From the NCBI GenBank assembly GCA_024449915.1, contig JAMZAV010000056.1:186001-250000 (forward strand): a DNA stretch of 64,000 bases, given 5' to 3'. Position numbers and translations under genes: made by a program. The notes under the pieces were generated by a model that worked only from the letters and a program-made list of their open reading frames with translations, did no database searches and was not told where the DNA came from. Source of the stretch: Sweltsa coloradensis (taxonomy: Eukaryota > Arthropoda > Insecta > Plecoptera > Chloroperlidae). Of the stretch, positions 1-11,472 are shown piece by piece; within the stretch, counting starts at the first letter, position 1; every line of letters starts with the position of its first letter.

Positions 1-440
1 CTAGGTTCCCATGCTTAGGGAAGTAGTCCTTTACTAGCCGGTTTAGAATTATGGCAGTAGTGGCACGTTTCAGAGGGAACAACTCGACGAACTTTGTGTA
101 AACATTGAGGATCACCAGCAAGTAGCGCACTCCGCCCCTTCCCACTGGCAGCGGACCGTAGATGTCAAGAGCCACTAATCATCAGGCCCGCTCGGAACAA
201 TCGGCTGCATCTCACTAGCGAGACGCCTGCATGGGTGCTTTGTCACCTGACATTGGTGACAGGGACATTACGAGCTTCCGGACTTGCGGCCTCATCTTTC
301 TCCACCACCAATGGCGCCTTAGGCTGGCCAAGGTCTTTGAGGCCCCAAAGTGCCCGCCGGATACGTGATTGGAGCGAACCAGTTCTTCAGAGAGCGCATA
401 CGGTACACAGGCCTCCCAACTTCCATCACTACCATCAGAT
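1..440 (-). pseudogene. int: integrase of the gypsy element, partial
   Basis: The N-terminal HHCC zinc-binding domain is readable: His codons at 367-365 and 352-350 (HVSGGHFGASKTL) and Cys codons at 261-259 and 252-250 (CHQCQVTKHP). The catalytic core starts with LLDIYGPLPVGRGGVRYLL, the first catalytic Asp being codon 166-164, and continues as VILNVYTKFVELFPLKRAT to the window edge. The second Asp and the Glu fall beyond position 1. There are frame changes between the His and Cys pairs and just before the core. Confidence 0.88.
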
Positions 441-499
441 GGAAAAGGGTATCTTCGTGTAGGACGAAACCCTCTACCGTTGTCCCTCTTTAAGTGCGC

Positions 500-1240
500 C
501 CCGGACCCCTTCTAAGTAGGAATCACTCCGCTGCAACGAAGAGAGGCGGGTGAGTCGCGCCTCAGCCTGCCATCCAGAACTCGTGACACAGGGGCGATAC
601 ATATGGTACGCGGCTCCCCGTGGTCCTGAACCGGAGTCCCTCCAGGTTCGTTCACAGGATACCGGGACAAAGCGTCCGCTACAACGTTGTCGCTGCCCTT
701 GCAGTGTTCTATCCGGAAATCGAACTGCTGAAGGGAAAGTACCCAGCGGGTGAGGCGCCCGCTGAGTAAACGGCAACGCTGGATGAAGATGAGAGCTTTA
801 TGGTCAGTCAGAATTGTGAATTCAACCCCTATCAGATAAAGCCGCCACTTCTCCAACGCCCAGACGATTGCTAGTGCTTCTCTTTCGGTGGTCGTATAAT
901 TACCTCGGGCCCCCGGAGGATGCGGCTTGCGTAGGACACAAACAGCTGTTCCCCACATCATCCTTCTGGAAGAGCACCGCCCCTAAGCCGTACCCGGAGC
1001 TATCGGTCTGGACAAAGAACCTGCGACCTGGTACTGGATGGTGCAACATGGTGAGTCGCAGGAAAGCAGCCTTCGTGCACCTGAACACATCCTCCAACTC
1101 ATCATCCCAACGCCATGGACACCCTTTCTCAGGAGAGACAGTAGTGGTGCTATCAGGGACGCGTAGGCTGGCACAAAGCGACGATCGTAGCCACAGACCC
1201 CAAGAAATGCCTTCAGCTGCTTCTGATTCCTTGGCCTAGG
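500..1240 (-). pseudogene. rnh: connection and RNase H domain of the gypsy element
   Basis: Degrades the RNA strand during reverse transcription. The connection segment carries RPRNQKQLKAFLGVCGYDRRF (about 1240-1180). RNase H acidic residues are visible: Asp in QTDSSGYGLGAVL (codon 1004-1002), Glu in TEREALAIVWALEKW (second Glu at 880-878) and Asp in LTDHKAL (805-803). The domain closes with NVVADALSRYP near 665, the standard gypsy RNase H end. Frame changes lie near 1100 and 960. Several long plus-strand frames over this stretch are antisense shadows. Confidence 0.92.
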
Positions 1241-2040
1241 AAACTGCTGTATCCCAGCAATCTTATCTGGGTCTGGGTAGACGCCCTTGGTACTCAGGAT
1301 GTGGCCCAAGAACCGAACCTGATCCCTCCCAAACTCGACTTTTGATGCTCACTGTTAAGTTGGCCTCACCTAGGCGGGAGAGCACCTTGTCGACTTGCTC
1401 AAGGTGTATCTCGAATGAGGGCGACGTGATAAGGAAATCATCTATGTACACCTTAGTGAACTCGGCAAGCTCGGGCCCAATACGATATCCATACCGCGCG
1501 TGAAAGAGGCCACTGCTGTTTTATCTCCGAAGCACAGCACCCGGTATTGGTAGACCTTACCCCCCACCATGAAACCAGTGTACTTGCGACACTCTTTCTT
1601 GAGGGGAAAACCTGCCAGTACGAGCTCGTGAGGTCCAGGGATGTCATGAAACAAAACAGGTCCGGAGCACTGGAGTAGCTCCTCCATACTCTGAGGATTT
1701 TCGTGGTCAGCCACCATAACAGAGTTCAGACGCCGAGCATCAGGCAAACCCGTACACCGCCATCCTTCTTCATTATACTGACAAGTGGACTCAAGTAGGG
1801 AGTCGAGGACCTCTCAATCACCCCCCACCTCTCCATCTCATCGATCTTCGCCTGCACTGCAGCCCGGTGGGCAAACGGGATAGGGTAAGGCTTGACCCTA
1901 AAAGGGGTCTCATCGACCAGGCGGATCTGGTGTTCATAGAGGTTCGTGCGGCCGGCACGTCTGAGAACACCTTCCGATGGCGCTGTAGCAAGCAAAAACA
2001 AAGAGTCCTTTTGGTCGACACTAAGGACAGGTGACTTGTC
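1240..2040 (-). pseudogene. rt: reverse transcriptase domain of the gypsy element
   Basis: RNA-directed DNA polymerase of a Ty3/gypsy element. From N to C the signs are: linker EHQIRLVDETPF and KPYPIPFAHR (about 1950-1880), fingers WGVIERSSTPYLSPLVSIMK (about 1835-1775), palm LDLTSSYWQV near 1640 with the first catalytic Asp, then YRVLCFGDK (about 1545), and the catalytic box YIDD at 1448-1437. It is followed by HLEQVDKVLSRL and by GHILSTKGVYPDPDKI (about 1309-1260), typical of the gypsy thumb. Four frames are needed to read it, so it is inactive as written. Confidence 0.92.
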
Positions 2041-2189
2041 CACCTGTTCGCGTAGGGCGGCATCTCCTACCTCTGAGTACGGTTTGCCTGGCCCAAGGTT
2101 TGTATGAACCAAATGGTCGCGCTGACAACCTTACACTAGCTCCGCAACTGGCTACAGCCTCGGCGTGGCATGTACCGCCGAAAGAGCAC

Positions 2190-2560
2190 TCAACCCGCTT
2201 ACTGCCTCCTAACATTAGAGACAAGATGCCCGCCTCAAGGTCTATATTTGCCTGAACCCTCAACAGCCAGTCAATCCCTAATATCACCGAGTGGGACAGG
2301 TCAGACACCACCAAAAACACTGCTCAGCTGGTGGATGGAGGCCAGCTATGGTCACGGGGACAAGAACCTGCCTTTCAACACGCTTGCTCTTGTGCCAACG
2401 CACCAACTATCCACACACCGCTCACTGGGAAGACCGGCAGGCCCGGAGCTAGAGCTGTCAAACAGTTCCACACGGAATCTGAAATGCAAGACACCTCGCT
2501 CCCAGTATCGACCCAAAGCCAGGTACGCCGAATTACAGAGCTCCACCGCTAGCATAGGTG
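2190..2560 (-). pseudogene. pr: retropepsin-like protease of the gypsy element
   Basis: The aspartic protease that matures Gag-Pol. The catalytic motif VDTGSEVSCIS is encoded on the minus strand with VDTG at 2512-2501. The second conserved retropepsin motif, VILGIDWL, starts at 2287. The two motifs are in different frames, so there is at least one frameshift between them. The spacing fits a protease of about 100 residues. The identification rests on these two motifs and on the position between gag and reverse transcriptase. Confidence 0.8.
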
Positions 2561-2599
2561 ACCTGCAGACCCCCCCAGAGGTCTGTTCCCCTTCCTCAC

Positions 2600-4273
2600 C
2601 TTTCCGCACATTGGAGGAGTTCACCGTGATAGCCGCCCCTGAACATCTAGTAAGGCGGGCTCACTTCGTTTCCCGACTCGGGATTGACTAAGGCCAACAC
2701 ATCCTCCTCGCCACGGAGCGAGTGATCTAGTGTTATCTCACCGGGCTCCTCCGAATCGACTGCTGCTGCACGTACTGGGATAGACCGACGATTTTCAAAG
2801 GGTTTAGCACCCCCTGCTACCCCACGGTAGCCCTCCCTATTGCGCCAATTGGACCGCTGTTGTTGTGCCGGCTCTGCCGCGGTGCTGCGGCCCGGCATGC
2901 CCCCCGTCCCCTCCGTCCTTGGGCGACGACTACTCTCGTTGTCATAGCGCTGGAGAACACGGTGCGCCCGTAGCAGACTGCGGTCACTCGCGTCGGTGAG
3001 GGCATTCTCCACATGGATCGGGAAGTGCCTGGCAAGAGTCTCCACTAGGTCGGCCTCGGAAAGTGGGGGAATTAGGTGTTGAGCAATGGCCACTTGCTTT
3101 GTGAAGTAGTCAGCCATTCTGGAATTGGCGCTTACCTGGCGGTAGGATCCCGACAACAGCTCCTCCCGAGCTGCTCGTTGTTTTTCGCGGCCCCAAACTC
3201 ATCAAGGAAAAACTGTCGGAACGACTGGTAGTCATTGAACAGGAACTTGAATGCCATCGCCCACGACTTTGCAGACGACTCCAGGCTCGCTATAGCAACA
3301 CTCGCTGCTGGCTGCCAGTCAGGTCAAACCTGGTGATGTAATTGTCCAGGTTCTGGATAAAATCCACCGGATGTATTTCTCCCCTTCCCTTGAACGAGGG
3401 AGGGTGTCCCGTGGTAGCTTACTGAGGGGTGCCCATCGGCGGCCGTCGTGGGATAGTGTCCGACTCCGCTCGTCAGACCCAGCCGCGCTCAAGTGAAGGG
3501 GGTGCGTGAGCAGATTCTCCTCTATTTTCGCAGCTACGAGGCGTGCCCTGATGTAGTGCTGTCCCCTGGCCAGCGGCTGATGGTTGGCCCCTTGGCCATA
3601 CTGGAACGGCCCCATCTGCCCGCCACTGGACCCGAAGATCCTTTCTTCACGCCCGTGAGAGTACTGAAACACCCCATCTATCGCCACTGAGTGCCGATGG
3701 GTTACGCCCACCAGTGTGCCCTCGCGTCCACGAGGATACGACGACCGCCACTCGTCGCCACTGGTCGGATGGTCACGTCGGGTTACGCCCACTGGAGTGT
3801 CCTCACGCCCACGAGGATACGGCAACGGCCACTCGTCGCCACTGGTCGGATGGTCACGTCGGGTTACGCCCGACGATGCGCCTTCGTGTTCGCGTGGATA
3901 CGGCAACGTCCACGTGTCGCCACTGGTCGGGTGGTCGCGACGGTTTTACGCCCGACGGTGCGCCTTCGCGTTCGTGTAGCGTTGACCCGGCGCTACGCCA
4001 CTGCTGCTCTGCAGAATTGAGGCGCCGACCGCTCTGTCTCCATTCAACCCCTAGGCCACCGGTCACTTTCACCAGCGCTGGCGCTGGCTTGGCCCGCGGT
4101 CTGGTTCTCTTCCACGGCCCGCACCCTGTCTTGCAGGTTTTGCATAGAGCCTACAACCTCTCCAACCTACTTGTTATTTCGACGATAAGCTCTTCATCCC
4201 CTCCTGAAGTAGGTCGTATACATCTCCTAGTTTGAGGACCGGAGAGCTTCCCTCGAACTTTCTTTCGACATTT
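2600..4273 (-). pseudogene. gag: gag of the gypsy element (broken)
   Basis: The structural polyprotein that would form the retrotransposon particle. The first ATG on the minus strand is at 4273, after an A-run. The N-terminal part is a short coiled-coil-like stretch (LGDVYDLLQEGM, then a second frame). It is followed by a Pro/Arg/Gly-rich tandem-repeat region (3699-3980) and a capsid-like domain at about 3395-2980 with the typical hydrophobic/aromatic pattern (AKSWAMAFKFL, FRQFFLDEFG, MADYFTKQVAIAQ, LVETLARHFP). The C-terminal part is Arg/Gly-rich (NWRNREGYRGVAGG) and no CCHC zinc knuckle is visible. At least two frame changes occur (near 3390 and 3160). The end with respect to protease is approximate. 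Confidence 0.8.
3699..3980 (-). repeat. 81-bp in-frame tandem repeat inside gag
   Basis: About 3.4 units with period 81 bp; unit starts at 3699, 3780, 3861 and 3942 all read approximately GGGTTACGCCC. Each unit encodes 27 residues in the gag frame (core YPRGRE..GVTRRDHPTSGDEW), so the array lengthens the protein without shifting frame. A degenerate half-unit seems to follow toward 3640 (YSHGREE). Units 1 and 2 are closest to each other, which suggests recent slippage. Confidence 0.9.
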
Positions 4274-4374
4274 TTTTTTTTTTTTAGTCTGATTGTCACT
4301 TAAATCCTAACTTACTACGGGAAACACTAAACCAAAGATACAAACTACACTGTTCGAGATGCTGCGTCGGTTGT

Positions 4375-4395
4375 CGCCCACTCGTTGGGACGCCA
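4375..4395 (-). other. tRNA primer-binding site (tRNA-Lys-like)
   Basis: The minus strand reads TGGCGTCCCAACGAGTGGG immediately inside the LTR. This matches, with small insertions, the complement of an insect tRNA-Lys 3' end (TGGCGCCCAACGTGGGG), a common primer for insect gypsy-like elements. The extra bases may be decay. The primer assignment is inference from memory of tRNA ends. Confidence 0.5.
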
Positions 4396-4812
4396 GTGAC
4401 GTGTGAACTCACTCACAAACACGGAAGGGGTTGTGGTCCGGGAGACACACTTATAAAGATATTATGCAAAACGAAATAGAGGATATAAAGAAATGATTAG
4501 CTTTAATTAGGCGGACGGCAACAAACACTGCAAACACAATTACTTACGTACTACGCTTAAACACTAGTTGGGGTTTGCCACTACCGTGGTCAAACTACGA
4601 AAAACAAACACAAATGATAGAAAGAGGCCTACTGGCGCTCGATCTCAGAGTACACACAACGAGTCCCTCACTATCCTACTGGCTAGTCTCGACTAGCGCC
4701 CCATCCCTTGGACATCCACAGCCACCAGCCTTCACATCACACCCCCCCCCCCCATGCAACACCATGGAGGGCGGATGGCCTTCACGGCCCACTCGGCCAG
4801 TGGCGCACCACA
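4396..4812 (-). repeat. 5' LTR of the gypsy element
   Basis: The region between the primer-binding site and the AT-rich flank. Read on the minus strand it begins TGTGGTGCGCC at 4812, has the TG start expected of an LTR, contains TATA-like stretches near 4455-4490, and stops next to the primer-binding site. The length is about 417 bp. The inner edge is uncertain by a few bases because the expected CA end is not clean. The partner LTR is outside the window, so identity and target duplication cannot be checked here. Confidence 0.6.
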
Positions 4813-7800
4813 GCATATAAAATAAAATAAATATTGCCCTTAGAGCCAAAATTTTTAATGCCTTTCACAGTATTCCGTCTTGCACAAAGATTTACCGACG
4901 CAATTGCGTCTCGATAAAATGACGTACTTAGGAATTTATCCATTTGTTAAATCATAGCCCTGTTAAAGCCGCATGCACAAAGATAGTTCGTCAGGTCGTC
5001 ATTTTGTGTAATTTGTAAGAGTAAAATTGTGGTTTTGTGGTGAAGTAGTTGAATCAAATTTTTAAAAGCTTCGTTTCTCTCAGCTTCATCTTCCCGTAAG
5101 TTATTTACAATAAGATATATGGCGAGTACTTTATGATTTATGGCATACGACTTCAATGTTAGTTGTTTTTCTTCCAAGATACATTACAGTCTTGTTACCT
5201 ACCACAACAACAATAAACTAATTTTTTGAGACACTGACCCTTTTCCTAACTCAAAACTAACTTTTCGAAAATATTTTCCACAAAACACGTCAGTTCCATC
5301 TTTTGTGATTTCCGTGTCACGAGAGAGTTGTTTTTAAAAATAAACCTCCCATCTGACAAATGAGGTCAAAGTTTCTGGGTCTTTCTTGTGACTTTTCTTG
5401 GATTCGTAGGTAAGAATCATGCTGCTGTTAGCTGTGACGTATGATGGTGTTGTTACTGAGTACCGAAGTCTTACTTATTCATAGACTTTTTCCCTAACAA
5501 AACATTTTAGTTCATGACAGAAATATTGTCTGAGATCAAGTTGCTAAGTTGTTTGTTGTGGACAGAATACAAGTCTTGAAAAGTTTGAGTTATTTTGTTT
5601 TTGGTATTTTTTGTTATAACGTCTACCAACGAGATAGTATGGCATCAATCTTTTAGTACCATTTCACGACAGAGTACAGAGTTTCCGGCATATTTTAGAA
5701 ATCAAAAGCTATGCTAGCTATGAAAAGAACGGGAATTTTTAAGTTATGTCAAAAAAAAATTAAACTTAATTAGTAGACTGTGAAATATTTAACTTCCTGT
5801 TTGAACTATGATAAGAGCATGCATTTTAAAAACACTACAAAAATTAAAACCCAATAAAACGCATTAACACCCGTTTTTGTTTCGATTAAACCCGTACGGG
5901 CTGGTCTTTTTTATTTATGTAAGAGTCTTGTATCATTTTACATTGACAATTAAATATAATATATAAATTAAGTACAAATTTAAATTACATTAATATTCAT
6001 ACAAATTAACAAATAATTATGTGGTGATGAACAAAAAAAAATATATATATAACAATTTTAAGTGCCACAAAACATAGGAGTAAATGTTTATGTAAAAATA
6101 TCAACAGGAATGTGTTTGTAAAAGAATATATAATCCCACTTCCCCCCTTTTTTGACAACCCTGGTAGGTACAGTGTGTCTAGCTCGTGCGGCTCGCTCTG
6201 CTACGTAGGGTGATGTTATTGTTGTGTGGGGGTGTAGTAAATAACCTCGTGCGCCTAGTGTGGTATAACTTAACGTAACGTAACGCCGGTGTATAATCGA
6301 GCCTAATCCATTGTGTAATCCGCGCGCCATTTATCTTGTGAACATCCTCGGTGGGAAAAATAGATTATAATATTACAAAATAACTCGCGACCGCTAAGCT
6401 GTGATTAGATAAATCAAATTTCGATGTGGAGGGTTTGTGTGTGTGTGTGGGGGGGGGGGGGGGCAGGACGACGTGGCGCAAATGTGCCCTTGTGGACGGG
6501 AGGGTGGACGGTAGTGACGGACTTTTTGGTTTAACCTGGGTTGACATGTAAACAAATTAAGCGTTCTTTATTTTCTTTGAAAATAATAAATTAAAGTTTG
6601 TCGAGGCAAAAGTTTATTTTGAAACTAGTGTAATATTTATAGTTTCTCCTGACTTTGTTGTTAAGAGAATTTGATTTATTACATTGAATGTAAAATTGAT
6701 AATCATGGGATGTTTGGTTTTATCAGTTTTTATATTTTCTGGGTTTTGTAAGATTTGTAAGGAGGATTCTATAGAATGTATTAGTATCATGTTATAATTG
6801 TATTTTCGTAAATTTTAACCATCTAACTTAATTTTTATAGGTTTCATATGCATAATATGGATATTTATCTGTCCTTTGCGTTTTGTTTAAAATATATGAT
6901 ATAGTCAACTAACCTAATGTTATGTGGTCGAATTGTGAACGAGTTTAGGCCTCCAATTATTCTATTTCGACGATAGGTTCATAACCTCACATTTATATAC
7001 CCTACTTTTAATCACATTATTCCCAATTCAGCTACCACATTGTAAACTTTTAGTTTTGAAAATATGTTCCACATATCAAAACAATGTATTGTAAATTCCA
7101 AAAAACAAAACAAATCCACCGAGTTTTCTCTGTTGTGTTGGCCCCTCTGGGCTCCTCCATACAAGGCTGACGTTGTCGTGTATTCCGGCTTTACAAATAC
7201 TTTCCATGTACTAATATGGACATTGTCCGTGATATATACTATGTAATACTATGTATTCTTCCGTCCCTTATATGTGTGAGTTCGGCCGGCCCTTAGAGTA
7301 CCGTCGTGTGCTGTTGGGCCTCGCTAACATTGAGTTTATAATATGGGTAGAGAGAACTCCTTGCCCCAACCCAGACAGTTCGTAAGGGATGTATCATGTA
7401 AGACATAGGGCTGACTTCTTACAATACTTCAAAGTTGGCTGCATGAAAGAAGGCCTTATACAAATCAGCCGCAATGTTTTTTTGGAGAAGGGGGGGGGGG
7501 GTGCTGGAAGACTGTGGTGTAGTCGTGAAATTTTAAATTTTAAAGTACCTAACATGTAAGAACTCTACATTACGATAAAATACTAGTGATGTGGATTTTG
7601 CGTAAAATTAAAATTCGTGTAAAAAAAGTATCAAATGAAGTGTTTATTACTGCATATTATTTTTATCATCTCATTGTATATATACATATTTTTTACCATG
7701 CGTGTATTGATTACAGTAATCAATAAGAAATGAATGGGTGCTTATTAATGATACAGAAAAAAATTAATTTACGTTTTATAAACTTTGCCTCTTGTTCATC

Positions 7801-8655
7801 CGATCGTCTAGAATATTACATAGCCTTCGTGGGTCCCGAGTTATATTTTCAAAAAACAACAAATACATACTTTTCTCGTATATTCATATTTCTCACGGCC
7901 TGAGATTGTAAACCCCAGATACCAACCCCAGCATGTCGTCACCTAGCAACCCCTTCTTCTTCGTTGGCTGGTGATCATACGGGACAAGTCTCAATTCCTT
8001 CAAAATAAAGATTCGCCTCGGTTTCAAACTCTGTGAAGTTGACCATCACATCAATGACTTGTAATCTTTTCAAGGTGCAAGTTAAAAAAAAAATATTTCT
8101 TGTGGTTTTAAATATTGACGGTATAGTCTGTCTCCTCACGAGGAGGAAATCATGTTCATTATACTGTATTTTTATTTTCTTAACGAATGAATTCTTGTCA
8201 CTCGTGTTAATAATTGATATAGTAAGTAACGATGTAATAGAATGGCACCCATGATATCATTTTTCCATAATTGATCGTAGAAAATAATGAATATGAATAA
8301 TAAATTTAAATTTTCAAGTATTTATATTTTAGAATAGGGGCCTATGTCAAATAGTCATTAACAACAAAAAAGTCTGAAATATGCTTGTGATTGGGGTGTA
8401 AATTTATATTATTATTTATTGTGAAGTTTTATCACATGATTCACGTTTTAGCTTACAAGTCAAATTGAAATGAAGGAGATGCTACAGGTTGTCTGACATT
8501 AACAAACTAAAACATAGCAAATTTATAGAAATCAAAAAGTTTTGGCCATGTTGATTATAATAGTTAGTTCTTCTAGCAAACACTTAAATTTGCGTAAGGA
8601 ATAAATAATTTGCATGCTAGTGTATAGAGTTGTTAGCATATCTGGGGTTAAAAAG
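4813..8655. other. AT-rich non-coding stretch with two weak ORFs
   Basis: No recognisable gene. There is a (GT)n-(G)n tract at about 6435-6463 and a G-run near 7492. A minus ORF at 5177-4947 encodes 76 hydrophilic/aliphatic residues of no recognised family. A minus ORF at 6330-6088 starts at a real ATG in a locally CpG-rich spot. Neither has convincing splice or family support. Confidence 0.5.
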
Positions 8656-9013
8656 GTTAAAGACTACCACCAATATTTTTGAACCATGCGGAATTACAGT
8701 TTTTTTTAAGTGATATCTCGAGAACGCTGCAAAATATTGTTCAAAATGTGGTTTTCTTTGAAAATATATTGGAAGCATAAATATTCAAATACAATAATCA
8801 ATGCGGTATGTATTTCAAATATGCATTTAATTAATTAATTATCAAATAAGAAACTTAATTACCATCTCATTACGATATCTTTTCGTGCTGACTATAGTCC
8901 TTACAAAACCACACAGCTGTCTGCAATCAGTTTTCCGATATTTGGCACCGTTCTCGAGATATCACTAAAAAACTGTATTTTCGGTGGTTTTAATATTGGT
9001 CGTGGTCTTCAAC
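8656..9013. mobile_element. Inverted-repeat element (MITE-like), 358 bp
   Basis: The two ends (8656-8739 and 8934-9013) are imperfect inverted copies over about 80 bp. Both contain TACAGTTTTTT followed, with a small gap, by AGTGATATCTCGAGAACG, and both outermost parts read GTT(A/G)AAGAC. The interior is AT-rich and non-coding. No clear target duplication is visible, so the superfamily is unassigned. Confidence 0.72.
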
Positions 9014-11400
9014 ATTAGAGAGTCTAAATGGTTATAATGCATTGGTCAGCTGTGGCGTTGGTGAGTGCTGTATAAATAAAAATAATTTTGAAAAGTTAAA
9101 TTCAAATCAAGTCGTTATTTAAGAGGAAGATGCTCATTTTACGTGGTTTCCAAATTTCTCAACCAATTTTTGTCGCATTTATTTGTGATTTTTTATAATT
9201 GTGTAAAAATTAATTATAAAGGCGTCTATCATAGCACTTTTCCATTAATTGATTATAAAAATAAACAAAAAATAAACTAAATTTTTTAAAATTTAGAATC
9301 TGTCAAAATGGTCAAAAACACCCAACTTACTACGCATTTTCTGATTGATCAATGATAAATATTGAAAATCTGATATGATAGGCGTGTACAGATGTCCTTC
9401 ATTATCAAGTATACCAAGTTGTATTCAGATGTAATGATTTATGGCAGCAGGACAAGGAACGCGCCGAACATCAATTACTTCCTCTTAAGGAATTTGAAGT
9501 AGATGGTCAGGAAAAGTTCAAAAGTTCAAAGTTCCCACTTATTGAAACTACTGGCCATGTGATCCAATACGAACTGGCCTACATCGCCACACTGATATTG
9601 AATTGTCTTCGTGGTGTCTTAACTACCCCATCTTCTGTTTCCAACTCTACATTAAATTTCCAATTTCGAAAACCTAAATCCCCCCTAGTAGTTGAGTTAA
9701 ACGTCTGGACCGCAGTGTCTGGTAATGAGCGCTCGGCCTAACTCGTGTATCTTTGAGAGCAATATCCTGATTGTTCTCGTAAACCCTGGTCAAATGGCCG
9801 GTTAAATTTAACGGCGTGGTTAGCGTTTAGTTGTCTGGGTCAGGGGGCAGACCTGGAGACAGAATATCGGGTGGCTTTATATTTATATTGCTTTTGAAGT
9901 GAAATGTTTGGTTATTAATTCTGCGCGTTTCGCGTTTCGATTGAAATGTTATAGGATAGAATTTCCTTTGAAAAAAATCTAGTCCTCTTTCGTTTTCTGA
10001 ATTTTGTATTGTTTCTTCCTCCATCTTAAAGAATTTTGGAAAATACAAATTTTGTATTAGTTTGTTATAGCATATGGGATAGACGTTAAATTACTTAAAT
10101 AGGTAAATGAACCTTTTAATTTTGTATCTTATATACGTTCATTTCTATTTGTGTGTTTCATATTTCGTGCAATCATCAAAATTTAAAATAATTAAAAAAG
10201 GTGAACTTCAATTTGAATTTTCTCCCCATTATTTGTTTGCATCTAGATGAAAAATTCTGTAGAGAGATGTTTAAAATGTAATTAAAAAAATGTAATTGGC
10301 TGTTACGTTAAATAAATAAAAAAAATATATTTTCAGTTATAAAAACGCATTTACACAAGAGAAGAGAACAATTATAAAACATACATTACATAACTGCACA
10401 CACAGAATATTAACCATATTTAGTTTCTATTGTATCCCGCCCTTTTCTCTGCCTCCGAGTGTACACATACACATGCTAGACAATCACGTACGAGCCACAC
10501 AAGATGAGAGAGACTAACGGACAATGCTACCGAGAAAAATTATAAAAACCATTTCTCGTATCAATGTTGGTAACGTTTCCCCGCCTCGTAATGGAAAACC
10601 ATTTCACTTTATTGTGTTGTCATCCCTTACTTGGTGAAAACAATGTGGTAGCATTGGTTTCCAATTTGACCACTAATAGCGCTAGCGCAACGTAGCGGCA
10701 GCGAGCGGAACTTTTAACAGATGGCAAAGTGGATATCGGAGTTTTGAGTAGAGGGGATGAAAATGGCCGGGTTCGGGAGGGGATGAATTGAGACAAATTC
10801 ATTTTTCTGTTTTAGAAAGTGGCGTCTCTTGTTTTCTGATGGTGAGGGAGACAATGTAAATTAGATTGCCTGCTTGGTTTGCTTTGTGGAGGGAAAGTGC
10901 AACAAAGAATGGGGTAGATAAATCAAGCGCTAATGTAGAAGACAATACGGTTGTGGTGTAATTGATGGGGTGATGGGATGAAGAGGTGTGGGAGGTTTTC
11001 AGAGGTTGAGCATTGAAATAATAATAATCCTTGGGTGAACTTAGGAGTTGAGTGACAGCGTGTTGGGGCGTAAGGTGGATGGCGATCGTTAAAGATACGT
11101 GGAAATAGCATTTTGATTTTGAAAATATAATACTTTCATTTTTAAACAAAGCGTTTTGTTGAAATTTTCCATTAAAAACTCATCATTTTTACGTGTGTTT
11201 TTTTGAATGCACATACACAGGCCAAATATGCTCATTCATCAACGCGACTTAAAAGCGTTCCTTTCGCAATGTGAAGCTTTTATAAATGATAAGGATGGAC
11301 GTCAAATTAATAAATAAAGGTTTAAAAAAGTAGACTACTATGACTCTCTTATGTTAGTTCTACTGTATAAACAGATCAAGAAATAAGACATTAAATTGGT
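9014..11400. other. AT-rich non-coding stretch
   Basis: No gene or repeat recognised. Overlapping minus frames at 10799-11149 are Thr/Ser/His-rich and lack splice or family support. Confidence 0.45.
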
Positions 11401-11472
11401 GTCTTCATAGCTCAGTTGGTAAGAGCATGGCCCGGACAGCCAAGGTCCCGGGTTAGATTCCTGATGGAGGCA
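11401..11472 (+). tRNA. tRNA-like Pol III gene, probably pseudogene or SINE head
   Basis: A 72-nt cloverleaf can be drawn. Acceptor GTCTTCA pairs with TGGAGGC (7 pairs including G-T). D arm GCTC/GAGC lies within TAGCTCAGTTGG, a good A box. The T arm loop TTAGATT lies within GGTTAGATTCC, a B box with one change from GGTTCGANTCC. The anticodon arm is poor: stem ATGGC/GCCAA has a mismatch, and the loop CCGGACA lacks U33 and would give anticodon GGA, yet there is no long variable arm as serine tRNA needs. A T-run at 11474-11479 could terminate Pol III. It is likely transcribed but unlikely to be a working tRNA. Confidence 0.55.

Larger units (their letters stand above)
1..4812 (-). mobile_element. 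Ty3/gypsy LTR retrotransposon, degenerate, cut by window edge
   Basis: A minus-strand element in the order LTR, primer-binding site, gag, protease, reverse transcriptase, RNase H, integrase, which is the Ty3/gypsy (Metaviridae) order because integrase follows RNase H. The readable protein moves among all three minus-strand frames, with several frame changes between 4273 and position 1, plus in-frame stops. It is therefore a dead copy unless the indels are assembly errors. The 3' part (integrase Asp2 and Glu, any env, 3' LTR) lies beyond position 1. GC content is clearly higher than in the DNA after 4812, which supports 4812 as the insertion boundary. Confidence 0.93.

Noticed and set aside
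2031..2691. Plus-strand ORFs opposite pol, up to 173 codons
   Set aside because: Antisense shadows of the protease/RT region, whose minus-strand motifs are unmistakable.
3691..4235. Three overlapping plus-strand ORFs rich in Arg/Pro/Thr
   Set aside because: They are antisense to the gag tandem repeat; the repeat keeps all frames open.
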